Below, piece after piece: positions 51,187 to 61,200 of a stretch of DNA of 64,000 bases (the stretch's first letter is position 1; every line of letters begins with the position of its first letter). Both the position numbers and the translations under genes were made by a program. Below the pieces are notes generated by a model. It made no database searches, was not told the origin of the DNA, and worked only from the letters and a program-made list of their open reading frames with translations. This stretch comes from Streptacidiphilus albus JL83 (GTDB taxonomy: Bacteria; Actinomycetota; Actinomycetes; Streptomycetales; Streptomycetaceae): positions 2,800,017 through 2,864,016 of the forward strand of contig NZ_JQML01000001.1 of assembly GCF_000744705.1 (NCBI RefSeq). Reading direction: 5' to 3'.

Positions 51187-51984
51187 TCAGGCGCGGATGA
51201 CGGTGACGCCCTGCTCCTCGAACTGCTTGACGATCTCCTCGGGGGCGCCGGCGCCGGTGATGATGGTGTGGATCTCGCGGACGTGGCAGATCCGGGCGAA
51301 GGCGCTCTTCTCCAGCTTGGAGCTGTCGGCCAGGACGACCACCTGCTGGGCGCGGCTGGCCATCAGCCGGTTGATGCTGGCCTCTACCTCGTGGTGGGCG
51401 GTGGCGCCCAGGGTGTGGTGCAGCGCGTCGACGCCCAGGAACATGACGTCCAGGGTGAGTTCGTCCAGGATCCGGCTGGCCAGCGGGCCGATCAGCTCGT
51501 AGGACTTCTCCCGGGCGACGCCGCCGGTGACCACCACCCGCATGTGCGGACGCACCGTCAGTTCGGAGGCGATGTTCAGCGCGTTGGTGACGACGGTCGC
51601 GGTCCAGCCCTCGTTCCGGCCCTCGCCCTGGGTGCCGGCGTCGCCGCGGACCGCGATGGCCCGGGCCGCCTCGGTGGTGGTGGTGCCGCCGTTCAGGCCG
51701 ACCACCATGCCCGAGCGCACCAGCTTCGCCGCGGCCAGGCCGATCCGCTGCTTCTCCTCGGCGTGCCGCGCGGTCTTGTAGCGCAGCGGCAGGTCGTAGC
51801 TGACGTTGCCGGCGACCGCTCCCCCGTGCGTGCGCACCAGCAACTGCTGCTGGGCCAGGTGGTCCATGTCGCGTCGGACGGTCGCGGTCGACACACCCAG
51901 CCGCTCGGCGGCATCCTCCACCGCGATGCTCTCGCGCTCGGTGAGCAGCTCCAGCAACATGGTGAGGCGCTCGTGGCGATTCAC
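51187..51984 (-). CDS. DeoR-family transcriptional repressor
   Basis: A 265-residue regulator. The N-terminal helix-turn-helix is typical: RLTMLLELLTERESIAVEDAAERLGVSTATVRRDMDHL (read in sections), then RTHGGAV. The C-terminal sugar-phosphate-sensing domain contains GLNGGTTTTEAAR, VVTNALNIASEL, VTGGVAREKSYELIGP and VVLADSSKLEKSAF. GTG 51984 has GAGAGGTGGG upstream on its strand; longer frames lack the family start. It is divergent from the alpha-galactosidase gene, with paired repeats in the gap that are likely its operators, so it probably controls galactoside use. Confidence 0.92.
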   Translation of the reverse strand: MNRHERLTMLLELLTERESIAVEDAAERLGVSTATVRRDMDHLAQQQLLVRTHGGAVAGNVSYDLPLRYKTARHAEEKQRIGLAAAKLVRSGMVVGLNGGTTTTEAARAIAVRGDAGTQGEGRNEGWTATVVTNALNIASELTVRPHMRVVVTGGVAREKSYELIGPLASRILDELTLDVMFLGVDALHHTLGATAHHEVEASINRLMASRAQQVVVLADSSKLEKSAFARICHVREIHTIITGAGAPEEIVKQFEEQGVTVIRA

Positions 51985-52257
51985 CGTAGACCCACCTCTC
52001 AGGCCGGCACCGGCGCTCGGATGCGCACGTTCACAGATGCCTCGTCCGGTGAGCATAGCCCTGCGCGCGGCGTGCAGGTGTATGCACGCCAAGGACGGCT
52101 CGGGGAAGCACTCGTTCCGGCGGTCCGTGCAGCCCGTCCCAGCAGCCGAACCCGCCCGCCCGCGCGCTCTCCCGGGCCCCGTCCGGCCGTTGTCCGGTCC
52201 GGGCCGACGCCGTCCGTGCGCAGCGGGGCGCCCCCTCGCCTTCCCCTTTCTCTGCAT

Positions 52258-52326
52258 ACTCATGCTTGCTCATACAGTTTTACGCTTGTTTTGACTGAGC
52301 TCTTGTCAACTATGAGCAGCATGAGT
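52258..52326. promoter_or_regulatory. Operator-like inverted arms and promoter before the alpha-galactosidase gene
   Basis: ACTCATGCTTGCTCATA (52258-52274) and TATGAGCAGCATGAGT (52311-52326) form inverted arms differing by one base. Each arm consists of two direct ATGAG-type units. TTGTTT (52287-52292) with TATGAG (52311-52316) at 18 bases could be a promoter, and TTGAC/GTCAA lies at 52291-52309. These sit in the 422-base gap 51985-52406; the part nearer the DeoR gene shows nothing definite. Confidence 0.55.
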
Positions 52327-52406
52327 AGAAATCTCTCAGGTGTTATGGACACGCCTGGCTCGCCCAGGCCCCGCCCAAGGCTCGAACGACCTGTGAGGTT
52401 GCCCCC

Positions 52407-54620
52407 GTGTCTTCCCCGTTCACCCGTCTCTCCCGATCGGCCCTGGCCGGCTGCTGTGCGATCGCCACAGCCTCCGCCGGACTGCTGATGGCCGTTCCCG
52501 CCACCGCCGCCACCGCCGCCGCCGCCCCCGCGTCGGCCCGGCCGGGCGCGGCCGCCGCCACCGCCCAGTACCCCAACCTCGCGCCGACCCCGCCGATGGG
52601 CTGGAACGACTGGTCCTACTACCAGTGCGGCGAAACCGAGCAGAACGTCCTCGCCAACGCGAAGGCACTGGTCACCAGCGGGCTGGCGGCCAAGGGCTAC
52701 AACACGGTCACCATCGACGACTGCTGGATGGCCCCGAACCGCGACGCCAACGGCAACCTGGTCGCCAACCCGACCACCTTCCCCGACGGCATGGCCTATG
52801 TCGGCAAGCAACTCCATGCCATGGGGCTGAAGTTCGGCATCTACGAGGACGCGGGCACCAGCACCTGCGGCGGCTACCCCGGCTCCATGGGCCACTGGAC
52901 CGAGGACGCCGACCTGTTCGCCTCCTGGGGCGTCGACTACGTCAAGCTCGACGGCTGCAACGTCCCGGACTACCCCGGTGAGAACGACGAGCAGAGCTAC
53001 TACACCGCCTACTCCGCGATGAGCTCGGCGCTGCTGAAGAGCGGCCGTCCGATGGTCTTCTCGATATCGGCGCCCGCCTACTTCCAGGGGACCTCCGACT
53101 GGGACACGGTCATCAAGTGGTCGGCCCAGCTGGGCAACCTCTGGCGCGAGGGCGCGGACACCGCGCTCGGCCAGGAGAGCGGCGCGGCCAAGTGGGACGC
53201 GATCACCTACAACTACGGCTACAACGTCGGCCTGGCCGACCTGCAGAGCCCCGGCCGCTGGAACGACCCCGACTTCCTGCTGGCCGGCGACTCCGGCCTG
53301 ACCCAGGACGAGATCCAGAGCCAGGTGGCCCTCTGGTCGATGATGGCCGCACCGCTGATCTCCAGCACCGACCTGACCAAGCTCTCCGCCGGGGCGCTGG
53401 CCGCGCTCGGCAACCAGGCCGTCATCGCGGTCGACCAGGACCCGCTGGGCCTCCAGGGCCGACTGGTCCAGCAGGGCACCGGCTACAACGTCCTGTCCAA
53501 GCCGCTGACCGGCGGTGACCGCGCCGTCGCGCTGTTCAACTCCTCGGACTCCGCGCAGACCGTCACCACCTCGGCGGCGACGGCCGGCTTCGGCTCCGGC
53601 TCCTCCTTCCTGCTGAAGAACCTGGAGACCGGGGCGGTCACCCAGACCACCGGCACCATCTCGGTGGACGTCCCGCCGCACGGTACGGCGATCTTCCGGG
53701 TCAGCCCCGGCGGCAAGCCCGCCACCACCCGCAAGGTCCAGCCGTCCACCGCGATCACCTGGCAGAACGTCTCCACCGCGACCATGCAGAACACCTACCT
53801 GGTCAGCCTGACCGACCTGGGCTCGGCCCGGGTGACGGACGCCAAGCTGTCCGTCTCGGCCCCGGCCGGCTGGAAGGTCTCCCCGGTCACCACCAGGCTG
53901 CACCAGGTGAACCCGGGCGCGTCCGCGTCCGCCACCTACCGGATCACCGGCCCCGAGGCCGTCCCGGGCACCACCACCACGCCGATCACCGCCACCGCGA
54001 CCTACCGGGCCGGCGCCGCCGGCCCGGGCTCGGTCAGCGGGCAGGAGACGATCACCAGCGTCGTCCCGTACCCGACCCTGGCCGGAGCCTTCAACAACGT
54101 CGGCATCACCGCCGAGTCCACCCCGGCCCCGGGCAACTTCGACGGTGACGGCGACAGCTACTCGGCCGACGCCCTCGCCACGGCCGGAGTCACCCCGGGC
54201 TCGACGGTCAGCGCCAACGGCGCCACCTTCACCTGGCCCGACGTCGCCGCCGGCACCGCGGACAACGTCGCCGCCGCCGGTGAGGCGATCACCCTCAGCG
54301 GCAAGGGCAGCAGCCTCGCCTTCCTCGGCTCGGAGACCGGCGCGGTGTCCGGCACGGTCACGGTGACCTACACCGACGGCACCACCAGCACCGGCAGCCT
54401 CGGCTTCCCCAACTGGTGCTGCACCCCGCCGACCGCCTACGGCGCACAGGTGGCGATCACCACCGACCACCGCGACACCCCCAGCGGCCCGGCCAACTTC
54501 GGCATCAGCTACCAGGTGTTCACCAACACCGTGCCGCTGACCGCCGGCAAGACCGTGGCCAGTGTCACCCTGCCGGACCAGGCGGCGATCCACATCTTCG
54601 GCCTGTCCGTCGAGCCCTGA
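52407..54620 (+). CDS. Secreted GH27 alpha-galactosidase with C-terminal accessory domains
   Basis: A 737-residue secreted enzyme that hydrolyses terminal alpha-galactosides. The signal peptide ends near VPATAAT (residues about 30-35). The GH27 barrel runs to about residue 400: PPMGWNDWSYY, TIDDCWM, GIYEDAGTSTCGGYPGS, VDYVKLDGCNV (nucleophile Asp) and RWNDPDFLLAG (acid/base Asp). The beta-sandwich that follows (about 360-430) ends with FRVSPGG. Then come an NPCBM-associated NEW3-like domain (about 450-545) and an NPCBM-like or similar beta domain at the end. GTG 52407 has GAGG at 52394-52397. It is probably repressed by the divergent DeoR protein. Confidence 0.93.
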   Translation: MSSPFTRLSRSALAGCCAIATASAGLLMAVPATAATAAAAPASARPGAAAATAQYPNLAPTPPMGWNDWSYYQCGETEQNVLANAKALVTSGLAAKGYNTVTIDDCWMAPNRDANGNLVANPTTFPDGMAYVGKQLHAMGLKFGIYEDAGTSTCGGYPGSMGHWTEDADLFASWGVDYVKLDGCNVPDYPGENDEQSYYTAYSAMSSALLKSGRPMVFSISAPAYFQGTSDWDTVIKWSAQLGNLWREGADTALGQESGAAKWDAITYNYGYNVGLADLQSPGRWNDPDFLLAGDSGLTQDEIQSQVALWSMMAAPLISSTDLTKLSAGALAALGNQAVIAVDQDPLGLQGRLVQQGTGYNVLSKPLTGGDRAVALFNSSDSAQTVTTSAATAGFGSGSSFLLKNLETGAVTQTTGTISVDVPPHGTAIFRVSPGGKPATTRKVQPSTAITWQNVSTATMQNTYLVSLTDLGSARVTDAKLSVSAPAGWKVSPVTTRLHQVNPGASASATYRITGPEAVPGTTTTPITATATYRAGAAGPGSVSGQETITSVVPYPTLAGAFNNVGITAESTPAPGNFDGDGDSYSADALATAGVTPGSTVSANGATFTWPDVAAGTADNVAAAGEAITLSGKGSSLAFLGSETGAVSGTVTVTYTDGTTSTGSLGFPNWCCTPPTAYGAQVAITTDHRDTPSGPANFGISYQVFTNTVPLTAGKTVASVTLPDQAAIHIFGLSVEP

Positions 54621-54635
54621 CCGTCCCCTTCGAGA

Positions 54636-54685
54636 ACCGGGGCGCGGCGGCCACTCCCTCCGGGGAGGGGCCGCCGCGCCCCGGT
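54636..54685 (+). terminator. Long hairpin terminator after the alpha-galactosidase gene
   Basis: A perfect 17-bp stem (54636-54652 with 54669-54685), 16-base loop, no T-tract. Confidence 0.85.
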
Positions 54686-54750
54686 CCGTCGGGTGCGGCG
54701 ACAATGCGGACAGACGTCCGCTCATGTCCCACCGGTCAGGGAGTCCCCGC

Positions 54751-55620
54751 ATGCCACTCGAAGTCGCCGACACCGCCCGGCTCTCCCTCGGCGAGGGCTC
54801 CCTCTGGGACCCCGAGGCGCAGCGCCTCTACTGGATCGGCATCGAGGACCGACAGCTCCGCTGGCTGGACCACGCCACCGGCGGCTCGCACCTGGTCCAG
54901 CTGGACACCCGGCCCGGCACCGTCGCCCTGCACCGGGGCGAGCGGGTCGTGCTGTCCGTCGCCGAGGGCTTCGCCGAGCTCGACACCGCGACCGGCGCCC
55001 TGACCCGGGTCGCCGACGTCGAGGCGGACCGCCCCGACCGGCGGATGAACGACGGCAAGCCCGACCCCTACGGCCGACTGGTCGCCGGGACGATGACCGT
55101 GGACGAACCGCGCCGCCCCGGACCGCTGTACCGGCTGGAGGCCGGCCCCGACGGCGCACCGCAGGCGGTGGTCCTGCGCGGGGGCATGCTCATCCCCAAC
55201 GGCCTGGACTGGCCCGAGCCCGACCTGCTCTGGCACATCGACACCCCGACCCACCGCGTCGACCTCTACGCCTACCCGGAGCGGGGCCCGCTCGCGGACC
55301 CGATCCGCTCGCTGGACCTGTCCGAGCACAGCGGCTGCCCGGACGGCATGACCCTGGACGCCGAGGGCAACCTGTGGATCGCCTTCTGGGACGGCGGCGC
55401 GGTCCGCTGCTTCTCCCCGGAGGGCCGGCTGCTGGAGACGGTCGAGGTGCCGACGGCGCAGCCGAGCAGCTGCGCCTTCGGCGGACCGGACCTGGACACC
55501 CTCTACATCACCAGTGCGGGCGGCGGCCCCGGGGCGGCCGACCCGGAGGCGGGCGCGCTGTTCCGCTACCCCGCGCTGACCCTCGGCCGCCCCGCCCGCC
55601 GCTGGTCCGGGGCGGCCTGA
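54751..55620 (+). CDS. SMP-30/gluconolactonase-type protein
   Basis: A 289-residue six-bladed beta-propeller. SLGEGSLWDPEAQRLYWIGI (blade 1 with the metal-ligand Glu), RRMNDGKPDPYGRLVAGTM (the N-D-G metal site), IPNGLDW, and EHSGCPDGMTLDAEGNLWIA are all family landmarks, so lactonase activity on a sugar lactone is plausible. ATG 54751 has CAGGGAG seven bases upstream; ATG 54724 is a weaker alternative. A terminator separates it from the alpha-galactosidase gene, so it has its own promoter, but it may help with galactose or galactonolactone breakdown. Confidence 0.9.
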   Translation: MPLEVADTARLSLGEGSLWDPEAQRLYWIGIEDRQLRWLDHATGGSHLVQLDTRPGTVALHRGERVVLSVAEGFAELDTATGALTRVADVEADRPDRRMNDGKPDPYGRLVAGTMTVDEPRRPGPLYRLEAGPDGAPQAVVLRGGMLIPNGLDWPEPDLLWHIDTPTHRVDLYAYPERGPLADPIRSLDLSEHSGCPDGMTLDAEGNLWIAFWDGGAVRCFSPEGRLLETVEVPTAQPSSCAFGGPDLDTLYITSAGGGPGAADPEAGALFRYPALTLGRPARRWSGAA

Positions 55621-55657
55621 CGCGGCGTCGGTCCGCGCTGCGGCGCGGCGACGGCGC

Positions 55658-56302
55658 TCAGCCGGCCGGGCAGTCGGCCCAGTCCTTCACCAGCCCGGCC
55701 GGGATCTGCGCCGGGCAGCCGCCGGCCGGGGGGAAGACGTCGCTGCCCGTGTATCCCCAGCCGGTGGACCCGGTCCAGCTGAAGTACTTCCGCACGCTGC
55801 CCTCGTCCTGCATCCCCACCAGGGTGTTCTGGTCGGCCCCGGCGGTCACCTCGAAGCGGGTGGCGGCGTAGCGGGTGCCGCCGCAGGAGCCGTAGAAGAA
55901 GCCGCCCGGAGCCGGCTGGATGTGGTTGAACCGCGGGTTCGCGGCCTCGTAGGCGGCCGTGACGGCGGCCTTGACGCCGGCCGTGGCGGTGAGGTTCTGG
56001 CAGCCGGCGGCCGTGCCCGCAGCCGAGCCGCCACCGGCCGGGGCGGGCGCGGAGCTCGCGGCCCCGGGAGTGGCCGCCGCAGGCGCGCTGCTCGCGGCGG
56101 CGGCGGTGGCCGGGACGCTCGCGGCGGGAGTGCCGGCGGCGGGAGTACTGGCGGCGGGAGCGGATCCCCCGGTCGCCGAGGCGACGGCCGAGGGCGCGCC
56201 GGCGGCCGACCCGCCGCTGCCCCCGGAGCCGCAACCGGCGACCAGCAGTGCGGCGGAGAAGGCGAGAACGGCGGTGGCCGATCGGTGTGCTGACAACTGC
56301 AT
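55658..56302 (-). CDS. Putative lipoprotein with an Ala/Pro/Ser-rich linker
   Basis: A 214-residue protein. The signal peptide ends in LLVAGC, and about 80 residues of Gly, Ser, Ala, Thr and Pro follow, a wall-spanning linker. The C-terminal domain (about 110-214) has AVTAAYEAANPRFNHIQPAP, GSCGGTRYAATRFEVTAG and FPPAGGCP; four Cys could form disulfides. I do not recognise the family. ATG at 56302 has AGGGGGAC six bases upstream on its strand. The A/P/S-rich region is repetitive at the DNA level (runs of GGCGGC type). It converges on the lactonase gene. Confidence 0.78.
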   Translation of the reverse strand: MQLSAHRSATAVLAFSAALLVAGCGSGGSGGSAAGAPSAVASATGGSAPAASTPAAGTPAASVPATAAAASSAPAAATPGAASSAPAPAGGGSAAGTAAGCQNLTATAGVKAAVTAAYEAANPRFNHIQPAPGGFFYGSCGGTRYAATRFEVTAGADQNTLVGMQDEGSVRKYFSWTGSTGWGYTGSDVFPPAGGCPAQIPAGLVKDWADCPAG

Positions 56303-56448
56303 CGAAGTCCCCCTGCTGAGCGTGGTCCGTGTCTGCGCGCAGTCAGTGTCCACCCTGCGTTCCGGCGCCGAGCACCCGCCCCGGCGACTCCGCCGACGCC
56401 GCTGCCACCAGCCCGCCGATCCGGTCCGGGTCGGTCTGCGCCGATCCC

Positions 56449-56466
56449 CGAAGTCATTCGACTTCG
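56449..56466. promoter_or_regulatory. 7-4-7 inverted repeat upstream of the flavin oxidoreductase
   Basis: CGAAGTC-ATTC-GACTTCG is a perfect inverted repeat in the 340-base gap between divergent genes (56303-56642). It could be an operator. The remainder of the gap is GC-rich and shows no gene or clear promoter. Confidence 0.45.
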
Positions 56467-56642
56467 AACGACCTGGCCGGTGCGGGCCGGCGGCGCGGCG
56501 GCCCCGTCCGACATTCCGTCAGAAGCCGTCGATCGCGGGCGCGTCCATCAGAATGGCGGTGCCGGCGGACGCACCGCACCTGCCCCGCCGCCGGTCGCCC
56601 CACCCCTCACCGCCGCACCCACCTGCAAGGACGGTCCGCCCA

Positions 56643-58129
56643 TGGATGAAGCGCAGCTCCAGGATTCCGCGTACTCCGCGTACGACGTCGTCGTCATCGG
56701 CGCCGGACCGGCCGGTGAGAACGCGGCCGACTACGCCGTCAGGGGCAGCGGACGCACCGCCGTGCTGATCGAGGCGGAGCTGGTCGGCGGCGAGTGCTCG
56801 TACTGGGCGTGCATGCCGAGCAAGGCGCTGCTGCGGCCGGTCGAGGTGCTGGACTCGGTCCGGACGCTGCCGGGGCTCTCCGGCACGGAGCTCGACGTGG
56901 CCGGGGTGCTCGCCCGCCGGGACGCGTTCACCAGCCACCACGACGACTCGGGCCAGGTGCGCTGGGCCAACGGCGCCGGGATCGACGTGCTGCGCGGACG
57001 CGCCCGGCTGACCGCCCCGCGGACGGTCGAGGTCACCGCTGCCGACGGCACGGTGACCACCCTCCGGGCGCGGCAGGCGGTGGTCCTGGCCACCGGCACC
57101 GGTGCCGCGGTCCCGCCCGTGCCGGGCCTGGCCGAGGCCCTGCCGTGGACCTCGCGCGACGTCACCAACCTCGCCGAGGTACCGCGCCGGGTCGCGGTGA
57201 TCGGCGGCGGCGTGGTCGGCTGCGAGTCCGCGACCTGGCTGAACGGCCTGGGCGCCGAGCAGGTGACGCTCATCCAGTCCAACCGGGCACTGCTGCCGCG
57301 CGACGAGCCCTTCGTCCACGATCTGGTCGCCGAGCGGCTGCGCGACGCGGGCGTCGAGATCCGGACCGGCGCCAGGCTCGAATCCGTCAGCCGCCCGCAC
57401 GCCGCCGCCACCGGCATCGGCCATGTCCACGGCGGCGAGGCCACCCTGTTCGTGGACGGCGCGGAACTGGTGGTCGACGAGGTCGTGGTCGCCGTCGGAC
57501 GCACCCCGGCCACCGCCGGCCTCGGCCTGGACGCCGTCGGCGTCGCCCTCGACCCGCGCGGCTACGTCCCGGTCGACGAGCACCTCACGGTCCGCACCGA
57601 CGGGGCGGAGGGCGACTGGCTGTACGCGGTCGGCGACGTCAACGGCCTCGCCCTGCTCACCCACATGGGCAAGTACCAGGCCCGGGTCTGCGGCGCGGTC
57701 ATCGCCGCCCGCGCGGAGGGCCGCCCGCTGGACGGCCCCCGCTACCGGAACCTCGCCGGGACCCGGGTGGTGCCGCAGGTCGTCTTCACCCTGCCGCAGG
57801 TGGCCACGGTCGGCCTCACCGAGCGGGCCGCGCGGGACGCCGGCCTCGACGTCGAGACCGTCGAGTACGACCTCGCGGCGCTGGCCGGGACCTCGCTCCA
57901 GCGCGACGGCTACCGGGGCCGGGCGAAGCTGGTCATCGACCGGGCCGAGGACGTCCTGCTCGGCGCGACCTTCGTCGGCCCCGAGGTCGCCGAACTGGTC
58001 CACGCCGCCACGGTCGCCGTCATCGGCGCGGTCCCGCTGGAGCTGCTCCGGCACGCCGTCCCCTCCTACCCGACGCCGAGCGAGATCTGGCTGCGGCTGC
58101 TGGAGTCCCGCGAGGCGCCGAAGAAGTAG
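56643..58129 (+). CDS. Atypical FAD/NAD(P) disulfide oxidoreductase
   Basis: A 495-residue flavoprotein of the dihydrolipoamide dehydrogenase / mercuric reductase class. FAD-binding VVVIGAGPAGENAADYA, a redox pair ECSYWACMPSK (Cys-x4-Cys as in the family, but with SYWA in place of the usual VNVG), NAD-binding VAVIGGGVVGCESA and VVAVGRTPATAG, then LYAVGDVNG. In the C-terminal interface domain the catalytic His-Pro-Thr reads Tyr-Pro-Thr (HAVPSYPTPSEIW), so the acid-base His of classical enzymes is missing. It is therefore probably not a standard lipoamide dehydrogenase. ATG 56643 has AAGGA about 11 bases upstream. Monocistronic by spacing. Confidence 0.9.
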
Positions 58130-58258
58130 CCGCCGACCCGGCCCACCCGCCGGTCACAGCATTGTCAGTCGACCTCGCTACTGTGCTGAACAACTGATCG
58201 CCGGAACACCTGTCCGGTGGTGTTCGGCGTGGTTGTTCGTGGTGGTCGAGGAGGGGCT

Positions 58259-61200
58259 GTGCGTCGCTGGGAGTTTGTCGGCGGTGGGTCGGAGAAGTTC
58301 TGGGAGGCGGCGGCGGACGGGGTTTCCGTCAGCGTCCGCTTCGGCAGGGTCGGGGCGGAGGGGCAGCGGCAGGAGAAGCAGTTCGACTCCGCCGAGGCGG
58401 CGCTGCGTCACTTCACCAAGGCCGTCGCCGACAAGGAGCGGAAGGGCTACCGCGAGGTCACCTCGGGCACGGTCGCCGAAGCCGTCGAAGCCGTCACGGA
58501 CGCCGTCGGCGAACCCGTCGCGGAGGCCGTCGCGCCGACGCGTCCCGACGAGTCGACCTTCACCCTGCCCCCGGCCTGGCGGCGGGCGGTCCACCCCCGG
58601 CGCGGCGGGTTCGGCGGCAGCCTGACGGCGGTCGCCGACGACGCCCTGGCGACGGTGCAGCAGCGGAACCGGGAGGAGGCGGCCTGGGTCGAGCAGGTCT
58701 TCGGCGGGCCGCAGGGCGATCCGCAGCTGGTGGCCGCCGGGCGGGAACAACTGGCCGACGCCGCCAGCCCGTTGGGCGCGGCCGTGCTGTTCGCACTGAC
58801 CCGGCAGTACCGGCTCACCGAGTCGCTGTACGTGGACGCCTGGGTCGAGCTCGGGGGCCTGCCGTTCGCGGCCCGCGCCGTCGCCGAGTACGCCGGGATC
58901 GAGGCGAACTGGCAGCAGCACGGCTCGACCCGCTCCGGTGGTTCGATCCGCTTCCGGAGGCCGGACCAGGGGCTCGACCGGTACTGGCCCCGCGGCCTCG
59001 CCGACCGGGTCCGCGCGCTGCTGTCGCGGACGGACGACGCGACCTACCGGGCCACCGTCGCCGCGCTGGACGGCTACCGGAACAACACCCGGGACCGGAT
59101 CCTGGTGTCCTACCTGCTGCCGTCCGAGCGGGACTGGCTCGACGAGTGCCTGACCGACCCGGCCGCCCTGACCACCACCGACCCCGTGCTGTACGGGATG
59201 CTGCTCTGCTCGCTCGGCGCGCCGGAGCAGTTCGCCCGGCTGGACAGCAAGGCCGACCTGGGCTGGAACGGGTGGTCGCTGGCCCTGGTCGCCACGGTCG
59301 CCGAGGGGACCGGTACCGCCTGCGTGCCGCTGGTGGAGCAGGCGATCGAGCACGCCTACGGCTCCGACCGGCTCAAGGCCTTCGCCGGGATGGCGGTCGA
59401 GTTCCCCACCGACGAGGCCTTCGGACTGCTGGTGGCCCGGATGGACGACAAGCACGTGCGCCCGCAGCTGCTGGAGGCCGCCCGGCGCTACCCGGTGCGG
59501 GCGCTGCGGCTGATCGGCGCGGCGGCGGTGGGGGCGGGCAAGAACGCCCTGATGGCCCGTCAACTGCTGACGGGCCATGTCCAGGCGCACCAGGAGCTCA
59601 CCCTGGCAGTGCTGCCGGAGCTCGACGCCCGGGTGGGCGAGCTGGTCCGCTCGCTGGTCGAGGCGAGCGACCGGGTGGCCGACGCGCCGGTGGCTGCGCT
59701 GCCGCCGCTGCTGGTCAGCCCGCCGTGGACGCGGCGCAGCGCACCGCCCAAGCCGCGGGTGCTGGAGGGGCTGGTGGCCGAGGACGAACCGCGGATCCTC
59801 TGGCAGGAGGGCGAGCAGCAGCACTGGGCCAAGGACGCCCCCTGGCACTGGCGCTACCCCGAGTCGACGGACTGGGTGAAGGAGGCCGAGGAGAAGTTCA
59901 ACGGCACCGGCAACTGGGGCAGTTACCAGCAGATCCGGTTGCTGGCCCAGGGGCCGGCCGAGGTGCTGGCGCCCTACGTGGTGAACTGGTCGCCGAGCGA
60001 CCTCGGGAACGGCGCCGAGGTCTACCGGCCGGTCGTGGCCAAGTACGGACTCGCCGCGCTGCCGGTGGCCCTCCAGGCGGCCGCGGCCCAGCCCGCGCAC
60101 CTGTCCGGGCTGCTGCTGCCGTTCCTGGATCTCTACGCCGCCCGGCTGCTGGCGGACGGGCTGGTGCGGCTGAAGTCGGTGGCGCCGGCGGCGCGGGCCT
60201 GGCTGGGCCGGTACGGTCTGGACGCGGTCAGGCTGCTGGCGCCCGACGCCGTGGGCAAGGCCGCCCGGCCCCGGCGGGCCGCGGAGCAGGCGCTGCGCAC
60301 GGTCGCGGCCGGGCTCGGCGCGGAGGCGGTGCTCGACGCGGTCACCGCCGCCTACGGCGCGGAGGCCGCCGGGATCGTCGCCGAGGCGCTGGCCACCGAC
60401 CCGCTGGAGAACGGGCTCCCGGCGAAGCTGCCGACCGTGCCGAACTGGGCCGCGCCCGCGCTGCTGCCGCAGCTCCGGCTGCTGGACGGGGCCGGGGCGC
60501 TGCCCGCCGAGGCGACCCGGCACGCGCTGATGCTGCTGGCGCTGTCCCGGCCGGGCGAGGTCTACGCCGGACTGTCCGCCCTGACCGAGGCCTGCACCGC
60601 CGACTCCCTGGCCGAGTTCGCCTGGGCGCTGTTCGAGGAGTGGCGGCTGGCGGGGATGCCGCCCAAGGAGAGCTGGGCCCTGCACGCCCTCGGCTGGCTC
60701 GGCGACGACTCGACGGTGCGCCGGCTGACCCCGGTGCTGCGGGCCTGGCCGGGCGAGGGCGCGCACCACCGCGCCGTCGAGGGGCTGGAGGTGCTGGCCG
60801 GGATCGGCAGCGACATCGCCCTGCTGCATCTGCACGGCATAGCCCAGCGGGTGAAGTTCAAGGCACTGAAGAGCCGGGCCCAGGAGAAGATCGCCGAGGT
60901 CGCCTCGGGCCTCGGGCTGACCGGCGAGCAGCTGTCCGACCGGCTGGTGCCCGACCTGGACCTCGGCCCCGACGGCACCACCGTGATCGACTACGGTCCG
61001 CGCCGCTTCACCGTCGGCTTCGACGAGCAGCTGCGGCCCTATGTGCTGGACGCCGACGGCAAGCGCCGCAAGGACCTGCCGGCGGTGGGCGTCAAGGACG
61101 ACCCGGAGCTCGCGCCCGCCGAGAAGAAGCGCTTCGCCGCGCTGAAGAAGGACGTCCGCACCATCGCCGCGGACCAGATCCAGCGGCTGGAGGCGGCGAT

